Origin: Desulfosarcina alkanivorans
GTDB lineage: Bacteria; Desulfobacterota; Desulfobacteria; Desulfobacterales; Desulfosarcinaceae
Length of the DNA: 64,000 nucleotides
Reading direction: 5' to 3'
NCBI RefSeq assembly: GCF_009688945.1
Contig: NZ_AP021874.1
Location: forward strand, 6,862,001-6,926,000
Every line of letters starts with the position of its first letter. Within the stretch, counting starts at the first letter, position 1. The notes below the pieces were generated by a model that saw only the letters and a program-made list of their open reading frames with translations, did no database searches and was not told the DNA's origin. Of this stretch, positions 37,162 to 45,110 are shown in pieces. A program made the position numbers and the translations under genes.

Positions 37162-39790
37162 CCTTGTGGCCCTGGTCCGATCCGGGGGCATCGATGTAAA
37201 GCAAAACGGCAAGGGCTGGTTCGGTCTTTGCCCCTTCCACGACGACAAGAACCCGTCTTTATCGATCAATCCCGATAAAAACCTGTTCCAGTGTTTTGGC
37301 TGCGGCGCGGCCGGCGACGCGATCCGGTTCGTGGAGCTGTTCGATAAGGTGGACTTTGCGGAAGCGATCCGCAAGCTCATGGCCGATAGCTCAAAGCTCA
37401 AAGTAAAACCCAAAACCAGGACGTCCGCCCCCGACCCGCCGCTGTCGGCCAAACAGAAAAAACTGCTGGCCCGGGTGGTGGCTTTTTACCACACGGCATT
37501 CGGCGAGGACCCGCGCGCCCGGCAGTACCTGGAAACGCGGGGCATCGCGGACAAGGCCGTGTTGTCCGCCCATAAGGCCGGCTTTGCCAACGGCACGCTG
37601 TTGAACGTGCTGCCCACAGAGGGGGAAGTCAAATCGCAACTCAAACAGCTGGGCATCTTGAATGAGCGGGGCAAGGAGCATTTTTACGGCTGCGTGACCT
37701 TCCCCTTGTACGATGCCAACGGTAACCCGGCCGGGATCTACGGCCGGCGCATCGACGATGCGGCCAGGCCCGGTTCGGCGCCACACCTGTACCTGACCGG
37801 ACAACGGCTGGGCCTGTTCAACCGGCAGGCGGCCATGGCGCACAAGGAAATCATTCTTACCGAATCGGTGATCGACAGCCTGACGTTGCTGTGCGCCGGG
37901 ATCCACAACACCATCCCGGCTTACGGCACCAACGGCCTTACCGGCGATCATCTGGCCTGGTTCAAACAATGCGGCGTCGAAACCGTTCACATCTGCTTCG
38001 ACGCCGACGATGCCGGACGGCAGGCGGCGGAAAAGACCGCCGCAAGGCTTGCCGCCGAAGGCTTTACCGCCCGCCGCATCGATCTTCCCGAGGGTAAGGA
38101 TATCAACGACTTTTTTCTTTTAACCGCCGATGCGGATACCGCGTTCAAAACGCTGATCGGTGCCGCCGACCCAAAAGCGGAAAACGCGGTTAAAAAAGAA
38201 AAGGACCGCTACACCGCCACCGATTACGGCTTTACGGCAACCGTTGACGGCCGGGATTACGAGCTCCGGGGCATCGCCCGGCGAGAAAACAAGCTGAAAG
38301 CCACGGTTAAGGGCATTGCCCAAGACAACGGTAAAAAGCGCTTCCACGTGGATACGGTGGACTTTTACTCGGCCAGGTCCAGGGGCTTTTTGCTCAAGGG
38401 GCTGTGCGATCTGTTCGGCATCGATGAGAAGACCGTCTCCGACGACCTGCAGAAGCTGCTGCAGCATGCCGAGCGTTACCGGCCGCCCGAAGAGACCAAA
38501 CCCGGCCAAAAGCAAATGACCGCCGGCGACAAACAAAAGGCCCTGGCCCTTCTCGAAAACCCGGCCATGTTCGACGAGATCCTTACCGACTTCGAGACCG
38601 TGGGCTACACCGGCGAGTCCATGAACAAGCTGCTGTGCTATATCGCGGCCGTATCGCGCAAGATGGACGAACCGCTGTCGGTGATGATCCAGAGCCGGTC
38701 CGCCGCCGGTAAATCCTTCCTGCAGGACACGGTTTTATCGCTGATCCCCGAAGGCGAAGTCATCAAGTACACCCGGTTGACCGACCAGGCCCTGTTTTAC
38801 AAGGCATCGGACAGCCTCAAGCATAAAATCCTGGCCATCGAGGAACTGGACGGCATGAACGGGGCGATCTACTCCATCCGCTCTATCCAGAGCTCCAAAA
38901 AGATTACCATCGCTTACACGGGAAAGGACCCGGTTACCGGCAAGCTCAAAACCGAAGAAAACACGGTGGAAGGCCCGTTGATGGTCTTTATCACCACCAC
39001 GGCCGTGGATATCGACGGCGAGACGGCCTCCCGGTTCGTGTTCGTCTCCATCGACGAGTCGGTCGAGATGACCGAAAAAATCCTGGCCAAGCAAAGGCAG
39101 CGCCACACCATGGCCGGGATGCTCTCCTCGATGAGCGCCGATGCGGTCATGGCCAAGCACCGCAACGCCAACCGGCTCTTGCAGCCCGTCAAGGTAGTCA
39201 ACCCCTATGCCGAGCTGCTGACGTTTACCAGCAAGTCCCTGCGGGCCAGGCGGGACCACACCAAGTACCTGAACCTGATATCGGCGGTCAGCTACCTGTT
39301 CCAGTATCAGCGAAGGCGCCGCACCGTCGAACATGAGGGCCAGGCCATCGAATATATCGCCGTGACGCTTGCCGACATCGAGAAGGCCAACACCATCGCA
39401 AACGAGGTGCTGGGGCGCAGCCTGGACGAACTCTCGCCTTCGTCCCGGGCGCTTTTGCACCTGATCCGCGAGATGGTTCTCGCTCACTGCGAGCAAAACA
39501 AGCTCACGCCCGAACAATATCGGTTCACCCGCCGGGATATCCGCCATTTTAGCGGCTGGTCCGACTTCCAGGTCAAGACCCACATCCGCCAGTTGGAGGA
39601 TTTGGAGTACATCTATCCGGTCATGGGCAAAAAGGGCAAAACCTACATCTACGAACTGCTAGCCGCCGGCCAAATCGACGAGGACAGGCCCTTTCTTATC
39701 GGCCTGATCGATATCGGGCGGTTAAAGAAAAAAGCCGAGGAAGCAGGGATCGTGGACGAAGACGGCCAACCTGGAGGGCTAGAATCCTGA
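37118..39790 (+). CDS. CHC2/Toprim DNA primase with P-loop ATPase region
   Basis: An 890-residue protein. Zinc finger of DnaG type at about residues 37-66 (C-P-F-H...C-F-G-C). A Toprim region follows at about 245-330, with the E of L-T-E-S-V-I-D, D-A-D-D-A-G-R and G-K-D-I-N-D-F-F. A third region has a Walker A-like S-R-S-A-A-G-K-S-F near residue 525 and a Walker B-like I-L-A-I-E-E-L-D near 571, then a winged-helix-like part (about 795-850). It is a primase fused to a helicase- or AAA-like ATPase, an arrangement of self-replicating mobile elements. ATG 37118 is inside the previous gene. It should prime replication of the excised or circular element; that is inferred. Confidence 0.85.
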   Translation: MAIEQAAIDQAKRTDLVALVRSGGIDVKQNGKGWFGLCPFHDDKNPSLSINPDKNLFQCFGCGAAGDAIRFVELFDKVDFAEAIRKLMADSSKLKVKPKTRTSAPDPPLSAKQKKLLARVVAFYHTAFGEDPRARQYLETRGIADKAVLSAHKAGFANGTLLNVLPTEGEVKSQLKQLGILNERGKEHFYGCVTFPLYDANGNPAGIYGRRIDDAARPGSAPHLYLTGQRLGLFNRQAAMAHKEIILTESVIDSLTLLCAGIHNTIPAYGTNGLTGDHLAWFKQCGVETVHICFDADDAGRQAAEKTAARLAAEGFTARRIDLPEGKDINDFFLLTADADTAFKTLIGAADPKAENAVKKEKDRYTATDYGFTATVDGRDYELRGIARRENKLKATVKGIAQDNGKKRFHVDTVDFYSARSRGFLLKGLCDLFGIDEKTVSDDLQKLLQHAERYRPPEETKPGQKQMTAGDKQKALALLENPAMFDEILTDFETVGYTGESMNKLLCYIAAVSRKMDEPLSVMIQSRSAAGKSFLQDTVLSLIPEGEVIKYTRLTDQALFYKASDSLKHKILAIEELDGMNGAIYSIRSIQSSKKITIAYTGKDPVTGKLKTEENTVEGPLMVFITTTAVDIDGETASRFVFVSIDESVEMTEKILAKQRQRHTMAGMLSSMSADAVMAKHRNANRLLQPVKVVNPYAELLTFTSKSLRARRDHTKYLNLISAVSYLFQYQRRRRTVEHEGQAIEYIAVTLADIEKANTIANEVLGRSLDELSPSSRALLHLIREMVLAHCEQNKLTPEQYRFTRRDIRHFSGWSDFQVKTHIRQLEDLEYIYPVMGKKGKTYIYELLAAGQIDEDRPFLIGLIDIGRLKKKAEEAGIVDEDGQPGGLES

Positions 39791-39971
39791 CTTGGAGGGT
39801 ACCTGGAGCCCGCTTGGAGGGCGGTTGTCGGGTTATGGCCAATCCCTCTTATTTCTTAACCGCCAAGGGTTTACAGCGATTTTAGGTCCGACCTGGTGCC
39901 GATCCCGGCAAAAGTAATATAGGCCAGGCCATATAAACAGCAATCATAAGAGTAGTTCGAAAGGGGATCGT
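39791..39971. other. Short spacer between primase and recombinase genes
   Basis: 180 bp without a gene. It contains short direct repeats of CTTGGAGGG (39791-39820) next to the primase stop and a GAAAGGGG ribosome binding site for the first recombinase. No terminator is seen, so the genes may still be cotranscribed. Confidence 0.5.
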
Positions 39972-40958
39972 ATGGATAATGCGAACGACTTGCTGTTCTC
40001 GTTCCGGCAGCATTTAAAGGCCCATGGCCGCAGCCCGGCCACCGTGGATCTGTATGCCGAGCAAGCCGGGCTTTTTTTGCAAAAGGTGGCCGTGGGAGAC
40101 ATCCGGCAGGTGACCAAAAGCCATATCGAGGCTTACATAGAAGGGCTTTACCGCCACAAAACCGATAAGGGCAAATCCTACACCATCGGCACCATCTGCA
40201 CCAAGGTACGGGCCATAAAGCGTCTGTTCGAATACCTGGAGGCATCCAACCGGGTGTTCATCGACCCGGCAGAATCCATCCGCGAACCGCAAAAGGACAA
40301 ATCCCTGCCCCGGCATGTGTTGACCCGCAAGGAGATGGAAAAGATCCTGGACCAGCCCAACCTGGCCCTGATGACCGGCATCCGGGACCGGGCCATTCTG
40401 GAGGTGTTCTACTCCACCGGCATCCGCTTGCGGGAGCTGTGCGCCTTGACCGTGTTCGATGCCGACCTGCAGGGCGGCCTTTTGCGGGTCAACAAGGGCA
40501 AGGGGCAAAAGGACCGGGTGGTGCCCATGGGCAGGCACGCCGTCAAAGCCGTGCGCGAATACATCGCCAAGGCCAGGCCCCGGCTGACAAAGAAGAACCG
40601 CAAAACCCGGCGCTTGTTCGTCAACCGCTACGGCAATCCGGTCACCTCCCAGGTGGTGAGCCTCATGATCCGCACGTTTGCCCGGCAGGCCAGGCTTAAA
40701 AAAAGGGTCACGGCCCATACGTTCCGGCACACCTTTGCCACCGACCTGGTAAAAAACGGGGCGGATATCGTGGCGGTGCAACGGATGCTGGGCCATGCGG
40801 ACCTGAAAAGCACCCAGCAGTATATCCGGGCACTGGGGCTGGATATCAAGGCCGTGCACGCAAAGACTCACCCCAGGGAAAAGGATAAAACCGCCAGGGT
40901 CACGGTGAAACCCCAAATCGAAAGGATCAAGGGCCGCTATGAACGAAACGCACTTTAA
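39972..40958 (+). CDS. Tyrosine recombinase 1 (XerC/D-like)
   Basis: A 328-residue protein with an N-terminal SAM-like core-binding domain (about 1-100) and a catalytic domain. Catalytic set: R in T-G-I-R-L-R-E-L, K in G-K-G-Q-K-D-R, H-T-F-R-H-T, L-G-H-A and Tyr284 in S-T-Q-Q-Y-I. The set is complete. The 3' end overlaps recombinase 2 by 20 bp. Two different recombinases side by side resemble XerC/XerD pairs, Tn554-type tnpA/tnpB and RIT elements. Confidence 0.9.
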   Translation: MDNANDLLFSFRQHLKAHGRSPATVDLYAEQAGLFLQKVAVGDIRQVTKSHIEAYIEGLYRHKTDKGKSYTIGTICTKVRAIKRLFEYLEASNRVFIDPAESIREPQKDKSLPRHVLTRKEMEKILDQPNLALMTGIRDRAILEVFYSTGIRLRELCALTVFDADLQGGLLRVNKGKGQKDRVVPMGRHAVKAVREYIAKARPRLTKKNRKTRRLFVNRYGNPVTSQVVSLMIRTFARQARLKKRVTAHTFRHTFATDLVKNGADIVAVQRMLGHADLKSTQQYIRALGLDIKAVHAKTHPREKDKTARVTVKPQIERIKGRYERNAL

Positions 40959-41874
40959 ATCCTTATCCGTCGCCTATCTGCGGTCGCTCAAAGTGCGGAA
41001 CCTGTCAGAGCGCACCATCGACCATGTAGACTGGATGCTGGCAAAGTTTTTGGCCTACCTGGAAGGCTGCGGCGTGACGCATGTGGAGCAAATCGCTTCC
41101 CAAACGATCCGTGAGTATCAAATGGCGCTTTTCGAAAGCCTGAACAGCCGGGGACAGCCCAACTCCATCGCCTACCAGAACCGCATGCTCTCGGCGGCCA
41201 AGAACTTCACCCGCTTTTTAAAGGACAACGATTATATTGTCTCCGATCCGGGCGGCAATGTGGCCTATGCCAAGGAGCCCAAAAAGCTTCCCCGGGGCGT
41301 GCTGACGCCGGCAGAGGCCCGCAGGATCATCCATGCCCCGGATGTTAAGACCGTCATCGGCTACCGCGACCGCACCATCCTGGAAGTGCTCTACTCTTCG
41401 GCCATCCGCAAGGACGAACTCAACAAGCTGACCCTGGCCGATGTGGACTACCGGGACGGGTTCTTGCGCATTATCGAGGGCAAGGGCAAGAAGGACCGCA
41501 TCGTTCCCATCGGCCGGATCGCCTGCCGGTACTTGGAAAACTATATCAAGTCCGTTCGCGGCGAGTTGATCGTCGATCCGTACAACGCCCACCTGTTCCT
41601 CACCATGCAGGGGAAAACGTTCTCCAAAAACGTGGTCTGGAAACTGGTCAAAAAGTATGCGAAAAAAGCCAAGCTGAAAAAGAACGTGCACCCGCATACC
41701 TTCCGGCATTCGTGCGCCACGGCCATGCTCAAGAACAAGGCCGACATCCGGACGATCCAGAAATTGCTCGGTCACGCCTCGCTGGACTCGACCCAGGTGT
41801 ATACCCATCTGTCGATCACCGACCTGAAAGACATCCATCGCCGCTGTCATCCCCGTGAACGGGAAAAAATGTGA
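40939..41874 (+). CDS. Tyrosine recombinase 2 (XerC/D-like)
   Basis: A 311-residue protein with the same domain order as its neighbour but a different sequence. The catalytic set is present: S-S-A-I-R-K-D-E-L, G-K-G-K-K-D-R, H-T-F-R-H-S, L-G-H-A-S-L and Tyr288 in S-T-Q-V-Y-T-H. Together with recombinase 1 it could bind the two unlike arms of a 28-bp dif-like site, such as the one at 42833-42860. The start overlaps the previous gene, so the two are probably made together. Confidence 0.9.
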   Translation: MNETHFKSLSVAYLRSLKVRNLSERTIDHVDWMLAKFLAYLEGCGVTHVEQIASQTIREYQMALFESLNSRGQPNSIAYQNRMLSAAKNFTRFLKDNDYIVSDPGGNVAYAKEPKKLPRGVLTPAEARRIIHAPDVKTVIGYRDRTILEVLYSSAIRKDELNKLTLADVDYRDGFLRIIEGKGKKDRIVPIGRIACRYLENYIKSVRGELIVDPYNAHLFLTMQGKTFSKNVVWKLVKKYAKKAKLKKNVHPHTFRHSCATAMLKNKADIRTIQKLLGHASLDSTQVYTHLSITDLKDIHRRCHPREREKM

Positions 41875-41886
41875 AAGGAGGCCCTT

Positions 41887-42201
41887 ATGTCATCCATTGA
41901 CGAAAGGCTGTACCGGATCGCCTGTTCGTTCCCGGCGCTGCGTCACAAAGGCGTGGAACGGGGCAATATCCCGGGTATCACGCCCACCGACTTTTACGAC
42001 CTGGATCTTTCCACCTGGCTGTACAAGGGCGGCGGCGGGCTGCTCTCCCACGGCGAGTTTTTGATCCTGGAAGCGTTGCTCAACCTGTGCAACCCGAACC
42101 TTCACGACCGGTTCAACCTGGGCGAGGCCTTGCAGACCCTGGACCCGGACAACATGCAGGCTCTGCTGGACGGCATCCGCAGCACCTACAACCGCAGATG
42201 A
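41887..42201 (+). CDS. Small protein (104 aa) after the recombinase pair
   Basis: A 104-residue, largely helical-looking protein, 12 bp after recombinase 2, with AAAGGAGG before the ATG. No domain is recognised; F-N-L-G-E-A-L-Q-T-L and D-P-D-N-M-Q-A-L-L-D suggest a compact helical fold. A small third gene after two tyrosine recombinases recalls tnpC of Tn554-like elements, which modulates recombination, but no sequence similarity can be claimed. Confidence 0.65.
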   Translation: MSSIDERLYRIACSFPALRHKGVERGNIPGITPTDFYDLDLSTWLYKGGGGLLSHGEFLILEALLNLCNPNLHDRFNLGEALQTLDPDNMQALLDGIRSTYNRR

Positions 42202-42832
42202 GCGGTGCGTCCGCCTCCTCGGGCTACGGCCCTCCGGTCCTCCGCTGCCTGCGGGGGCGGCCTGCGTCTGAATCGATATGCCCGCCCGCCGCCCCGAAGG
42301 TCGGCCGCATCCATTGATAAGCCCCGCCTGTCACGCCCCCTGCTTCTTCTTACATAATCAGTCGTTATCGTACAGCACGTCCGATTGGACATAGATTGCG
42401 GTGCGCCATCCGATAACGCGAGTTTATATAATCAGAGCACGGGTCCCGCCAGGCGGGGCAACGACACATTAAGGAATGCAGCCGGTCGAATCCGATTCTT
42501 ATCCCGCCCGCCGCCCCTTTGAAAGGCGGCGTCTGCCTCCTCGCCCTGCGGCCCGTGCCGGTCCTCCGGCTGCTGCGGGGGCAGCCGGTCTGTTCTCCTC
42601 GTGGCGGTTAAAGAGAAAATCTCTCCTTTTTCTTTTAACCGCTAAAAATCATTTGATTATCCGGTGGATGGACGATACAAGAAAAGTGTGTGTCGATCCT
42701 GAACCCCATGCCCGACTTTACGGTTACGCTTTTTCAATTTTTGCTTAAAATCCGGCTCTTTCACATAGCGGTCGAATCCTGGATAAGGTGCCGATATTAG
42801 AGCCGATGCAATCTTGAGCGCGGGGGCGCTCG
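42202..42832. other. Non-coding end of the 8-kb element with repeats and hairpins
   Basis: About 630 bp without a supported gene. Direct repeats ATAATCAG (42354-42361, 42428-42435) enclose an inverted pair CGTTATCG (42363-42370) and CGATAACG (42411-42418). CCCGCC and GGCGGG form a tight palindrome at 42445-42457. Two GC-rich blocks (about 42207-42290 and 42527-42590) resemble each other. A hairpin lies at 42603-42642. It could hold an origin or accessory recombinase sites. Confidence 0.5.
42603..42642. terminator. Hairpin, possible terminator of the recombinase operon
   Basis: GCGGTTAAA on the left pairs with TTTAACCGC on the right, and A-rich and T-rich inner arms extend the stem. A weak A/T tract follows. 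It lies 400 bp after the last gene, so the role is tentative. Confidence 0.45.
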
Positions 42833-43200
42833 ACCGGATTAACGTCCAAAATAATCCGGTTAACTTGGTTGACCCATGGGGATTGGAAGGTTCAGGTTAT
42901 GGATGGAGTTTTTCTCAGTCAATGAACTATGTTCATAATCAGGGACTTGCCCCTTCGCAGCCTGGATATAAAGCGCCAAAGAAAAAAGTTAAAACATATC
43001 CATATAGACCAGAAGCTGATCTAAACAACGACGGTGCTGTCAACGATTACGACAATACTCAATGGTTACTATTCAGGTTTTATTGGACAATTGCAACACC
43101 TCCTGGGACACCATTCCCACCAGGGTATGGACCTGAAGGTCCTGGCTCAAGCGATCTGATATGGCAGGAGATCTATGGAAGATCACGCTGTGATAGCTAA
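42814..43200 (+). CDS. Orphan Rhs tip, second copy
   Basis: From 42844 this repeats the rhs 3' end (Q-N-N-P-V-N-L-V-D-P-W-G-L plus the 104-residue tip) without any core. The frame is open from a TTG at 42814 that lies in the element end; there is no good ribosome binding site. Orphan tips of this kind are known behind rhs genes and act as a store for tip exchange. It may be silent. Confidence 0.7.
   Translation: MSAGALDRINVQNNPVNLVDPWGLEGSGYGWSFSQSMNYVHNQGLAPSQPGYKAPKKKVKTYPYRPEADLNNDGAVNDYDNTQWLLFRFYWTIATPPGTPFPPGYGPEGPGSSDLIWQEIYGRSRCDS
42833..42860. other. dif-like 28-bp site at the element junction (candidate attachment site)
   Basis: Left arm ACCGGATTAAC (42833-42843), centre GTCCAA (42844-42849), right arm AATAATCCGGT (42850-42860). 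The outer 9 bases of each arm are perfect inverted repeats. The 11-6-11 layout equals that of XerC/D dif sites. Identity with the rhs gene (34838 onward) starts exactly at the first base of the centre; the rhs side has a different left arm (34827-34837). This is the pattern left by recombinase crossover. Confidence 0.65.
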
Positions 43201-43238
43201 ATTCTAATTTCATAGGAATTGGGACTATCGATAATAAA

Positions 43239-43499
43239 ATGAAAAAGAAAGAGAATTATTCATACTTTCAAGGGGCGCGGCTCTCTGAAACAGATTCTAA
43301 CAGAGTTGGAGTGGGGGTAATTCTTGGTATTATTGGAGTCTTTGTCTCGCTCTATGTGACAGACCTTAAAAATCTAAGGTTTCTGATAATTACCATATTT
43401 GCGGGGGTAGGGTTCTTCATTTTGGGACCGATATTGTTTAAAAGTAAAAAGCCGACCGGGAAAAGTGTTGATTCGAAATCCCGGGACCAACAAAAATAA
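43239..43499 (+). CDS. Small two-TM protein, candidate immunity protein, second copy
   Basis: 86 residues identical to the protein at 35233-35493. It again follows the tip gene by 38 bp. Confidence 0.6.
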   Translation: MKKKENYSYFQGARLSETDSNRVGVGVILGIIGVFVSLYVTDLKNLRFLIITIFAGVGFFILGPILFKSKKPTGKSVDSKSRDQQK

Positions 43500-43510
43500 G
43501 TTCTATGATG

Positions 43511-43551
43511 AAAGGCGGTTGGAGAAGCACAATTTCAACCGCCTTTTCGTT
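43511..43551 (+). terminator. Rho-independent terminator, second copy
   Basis: Copy of the hairpin at 35505-35545 (AAAGGCGGTTG with CAACCGCCTTT). Confidence 0.75.
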
Positions 43552-43583
43552 GTTCCGGCAGGCTGAACGCGACGGCAACCTTT

Positions 43584-44018
43584 TTATTCGCCTTTAACCT
43601 TCCGGATAAATGTGGTGGCATCAACGATCTGGATGCCGTGGAAGTGCTTGAGGTTCCTCAGGTGGGGATCGCGCGAGACGATGTAGTCGGCCTTTTTCTC
43701 CAGGGCGCAGGCCAAAAATTTATTGTCGGTGGGATCGTCGGCGATCCGGTCGGTCTGATAGAGGTCCTTAGAAATGATCGCCTTCCTGAAAATCAGCCGG
43801 AAAAACCGCCGTACGTTCTTTTCCTTGGGTTTGAAACGCTCCTTGATCCGGGGATAGCTGAGCACCCGGCTGATCTCCTTGACGATCTCAAGGGAAGTGA
43901 CCAGCTCGAACTGCTGGTCGATCCAAAGGTTTTGCAGCTGCGCCGACAAAGAATCCTTGGCAAACAGCCCGCTGATAAACAGATTGGTGTCGATGACCGC
44001 CCGCAGTTTACGTTCCAC
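43584..44018 (-). CDS. PIN-domain toxin, second copy
   Basis: 144 residues, identical to 35578-36012, with D-T-N, D-N-K and S-R-D acidic motifs kept. It lies 5 bp behind its XRE partner. Confidence 0.85.
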   Translation of the reverse strand: MERKLRAVIDTNLFISGLFAKDSLSAQLQNLWIDQQFELVTSLEIVKEISRVLSYPRIKERFKPKEKNVRRFFRLIFRKAIISKDLYQTDRIADDPTDNKFLACALEKKADYIVSRDPHLRNLKHFHGIQIVDATTFIRKVKGE

Positions 44019-44023
44019 CTGGG

Positions 44024-44506
44024 TTAGCCCGCTTTCCTGACCGCATCGACGGCTTCATCGACAATGCTTTCGATATCGTCGTCGGCAAACTCCGCCGCCC
44101 CCTGCCTGAATTCATCCACCACTTCGCGCATCTGTTTGGACCAGGCGGCATCCGTGCGCGAGGGCATCACCTCTTCCAGGCGACCTTTCAGGATCATGCT
44201 TTCCAAGATGGTTTTGACGGCCTCTTTGTCATGGGCGCTGAGCCTGGATATCTGCTCGAACTGTTCGAGCAGCTTGCGGTCCAGGATCTTGGCGGCGGCC
44301 ACACGCTCTTCCTCGTCGAAAATCAACTCGTCCGCAGAGATGCCCAGGGTACGGGCAATATTCTTGATTACTTCCAGCGTCGGTGACGAATTGCCTTTTT
44401 CGTAGCGCCGCATCTGGGCGATGCCCACCCCGATCAGGTTGGCCATCTCCTGTTGCGTCAAACCTCTTTCGTTCCTCAGCGTGGACAGTTTCTGTGCAAA
44501 CGGCAT
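44024..44506 (-). CDS. XRE-family HTH antitoxin/regulator, second copy
   Basis: 160 residues from ATG 44506, identical to 36018-36500. The palindromic operator is also present (44515-44538). Two identical pairs in one array would cross-regulate. Confidence 0.85.
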   Translation of the reverse strand: MPFAQKLSTLRNERGLTQQEMANLIGVGIAQMRRYEKGNSSPTLEVIKNIARTLGISADELIFDEEERVAAAKILDRKLLEQFEQISRLSAHDKEAVKTILESMILKGRLEEVMPSRTDAAWSKQMREVVDEFRQGAAEFADDDIESIVDEAVDAVRKAG

Positions 44507-44855
44507 GTTGCGGTCCTCCAATTGAAATTGATTGGAGGCATTATAACATGGGTTTTTGAGATCGCTGTTATTATGGGATCGCTGCATGGCTGAACTCCTT
44601 GACATGAGATATCACAAATGATAGCGAAAATATCATAAAAGATTATAGGCTTGAATCCGGATTTTTGCAAATTTTATTCTTGACAGGCCCTGGCCGGGAG
44701 TTTGCGGCAAAAAGAGAGGGCCGACAACCAGAGAGTCTTTGGCGGGACACTGGTTGACGGCCCGGACAGCGGGGTTCAAGACAGGTTGCAACCTGTTGAA
44801 ACCGCTTTCTTTTGCCTATCGTATCTTCCCGCAAATTACAAGGAAAGGAGGTGAT

Positions 44856-45110
44856 TTGAGCGTGCAGTCCCAACGACTGGAAACCACGGATATTTACAAA
44901 AGTGCGGTCTTTTTATGCAACGGCGGCCGCCTGGCCGGTGTGCGGTTCAAGGAGCGCAAACGCGGCATCGTCAGCTTTTTGATCGAGGGCGACGGCATCT
45001 TGCAGGTGGATTTGGATTATCGCAATGGATCCGCGCAGGTCAATGCCTTGCAGTTGCGACATACATTGAACCACTTGCGGGGAAAGTTAGGGACATCCAT
45101 AAATTTATAA
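44856..45110 (+). pseudogene. DUF5659-like protein, second copy, 3' end replaced by Y1 element
   Basis: Identical to the 36850 gene up to N-H-L-R at 45081, then the frame runs into the Y1 element and stops at 45110. The primase overlap and all downstream genes are missing. Confidence 0.8.

Larger units (their letters stand above)
34838..42843 (+). mobile_element. 8,006-bp recombinase/primase element inserted at the rhs core/tip junction
   Basis: The sequence starting at 34838 (GTCCAAAATAATCCGGT) recurs at 42844 and stays almost identical for 2,238 bp, which defines a unit with a period of 8,006 bp. It carries the Rhs tip, a two-TM protein, a PIN/XRE pair, a DUF5659-like protein, a primase, two tyrosine recombinases, a 104-residue protein and a 630-bp non-coding end. 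The GC-rich recombinase part differs in base composition from the surrounding cassettes. That the unit moves is inferred from the recombinases and the dif-like junction. Confidence 0.7.
42844..45081. repeat. 2,238-bp direct repeat, right copy
   Basis: Second copy of 34838-37075, offset 8,006 bp. It stops at 45081 where a Y1 element begins, so the original right limit of the second unit is lost. Confidence 0.92.

Noticed and set aside
38735..39583. 282-codon minus-strand open frame inside the primase gene
   Set aside because: High-GC antisense shadow; the + strand primase has clear motifs throughout.
39972..42201. Classical RIT element (three recombinases in a row)
   Set aside because: Only two tyrosine recombinases are adjacent; the third gene is a 104-residue protein without recombinase motifs.
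34838..45081. Prophage
   Set aside because: Primase and recombinases are present but there are no structural, packaging or lysis genes.
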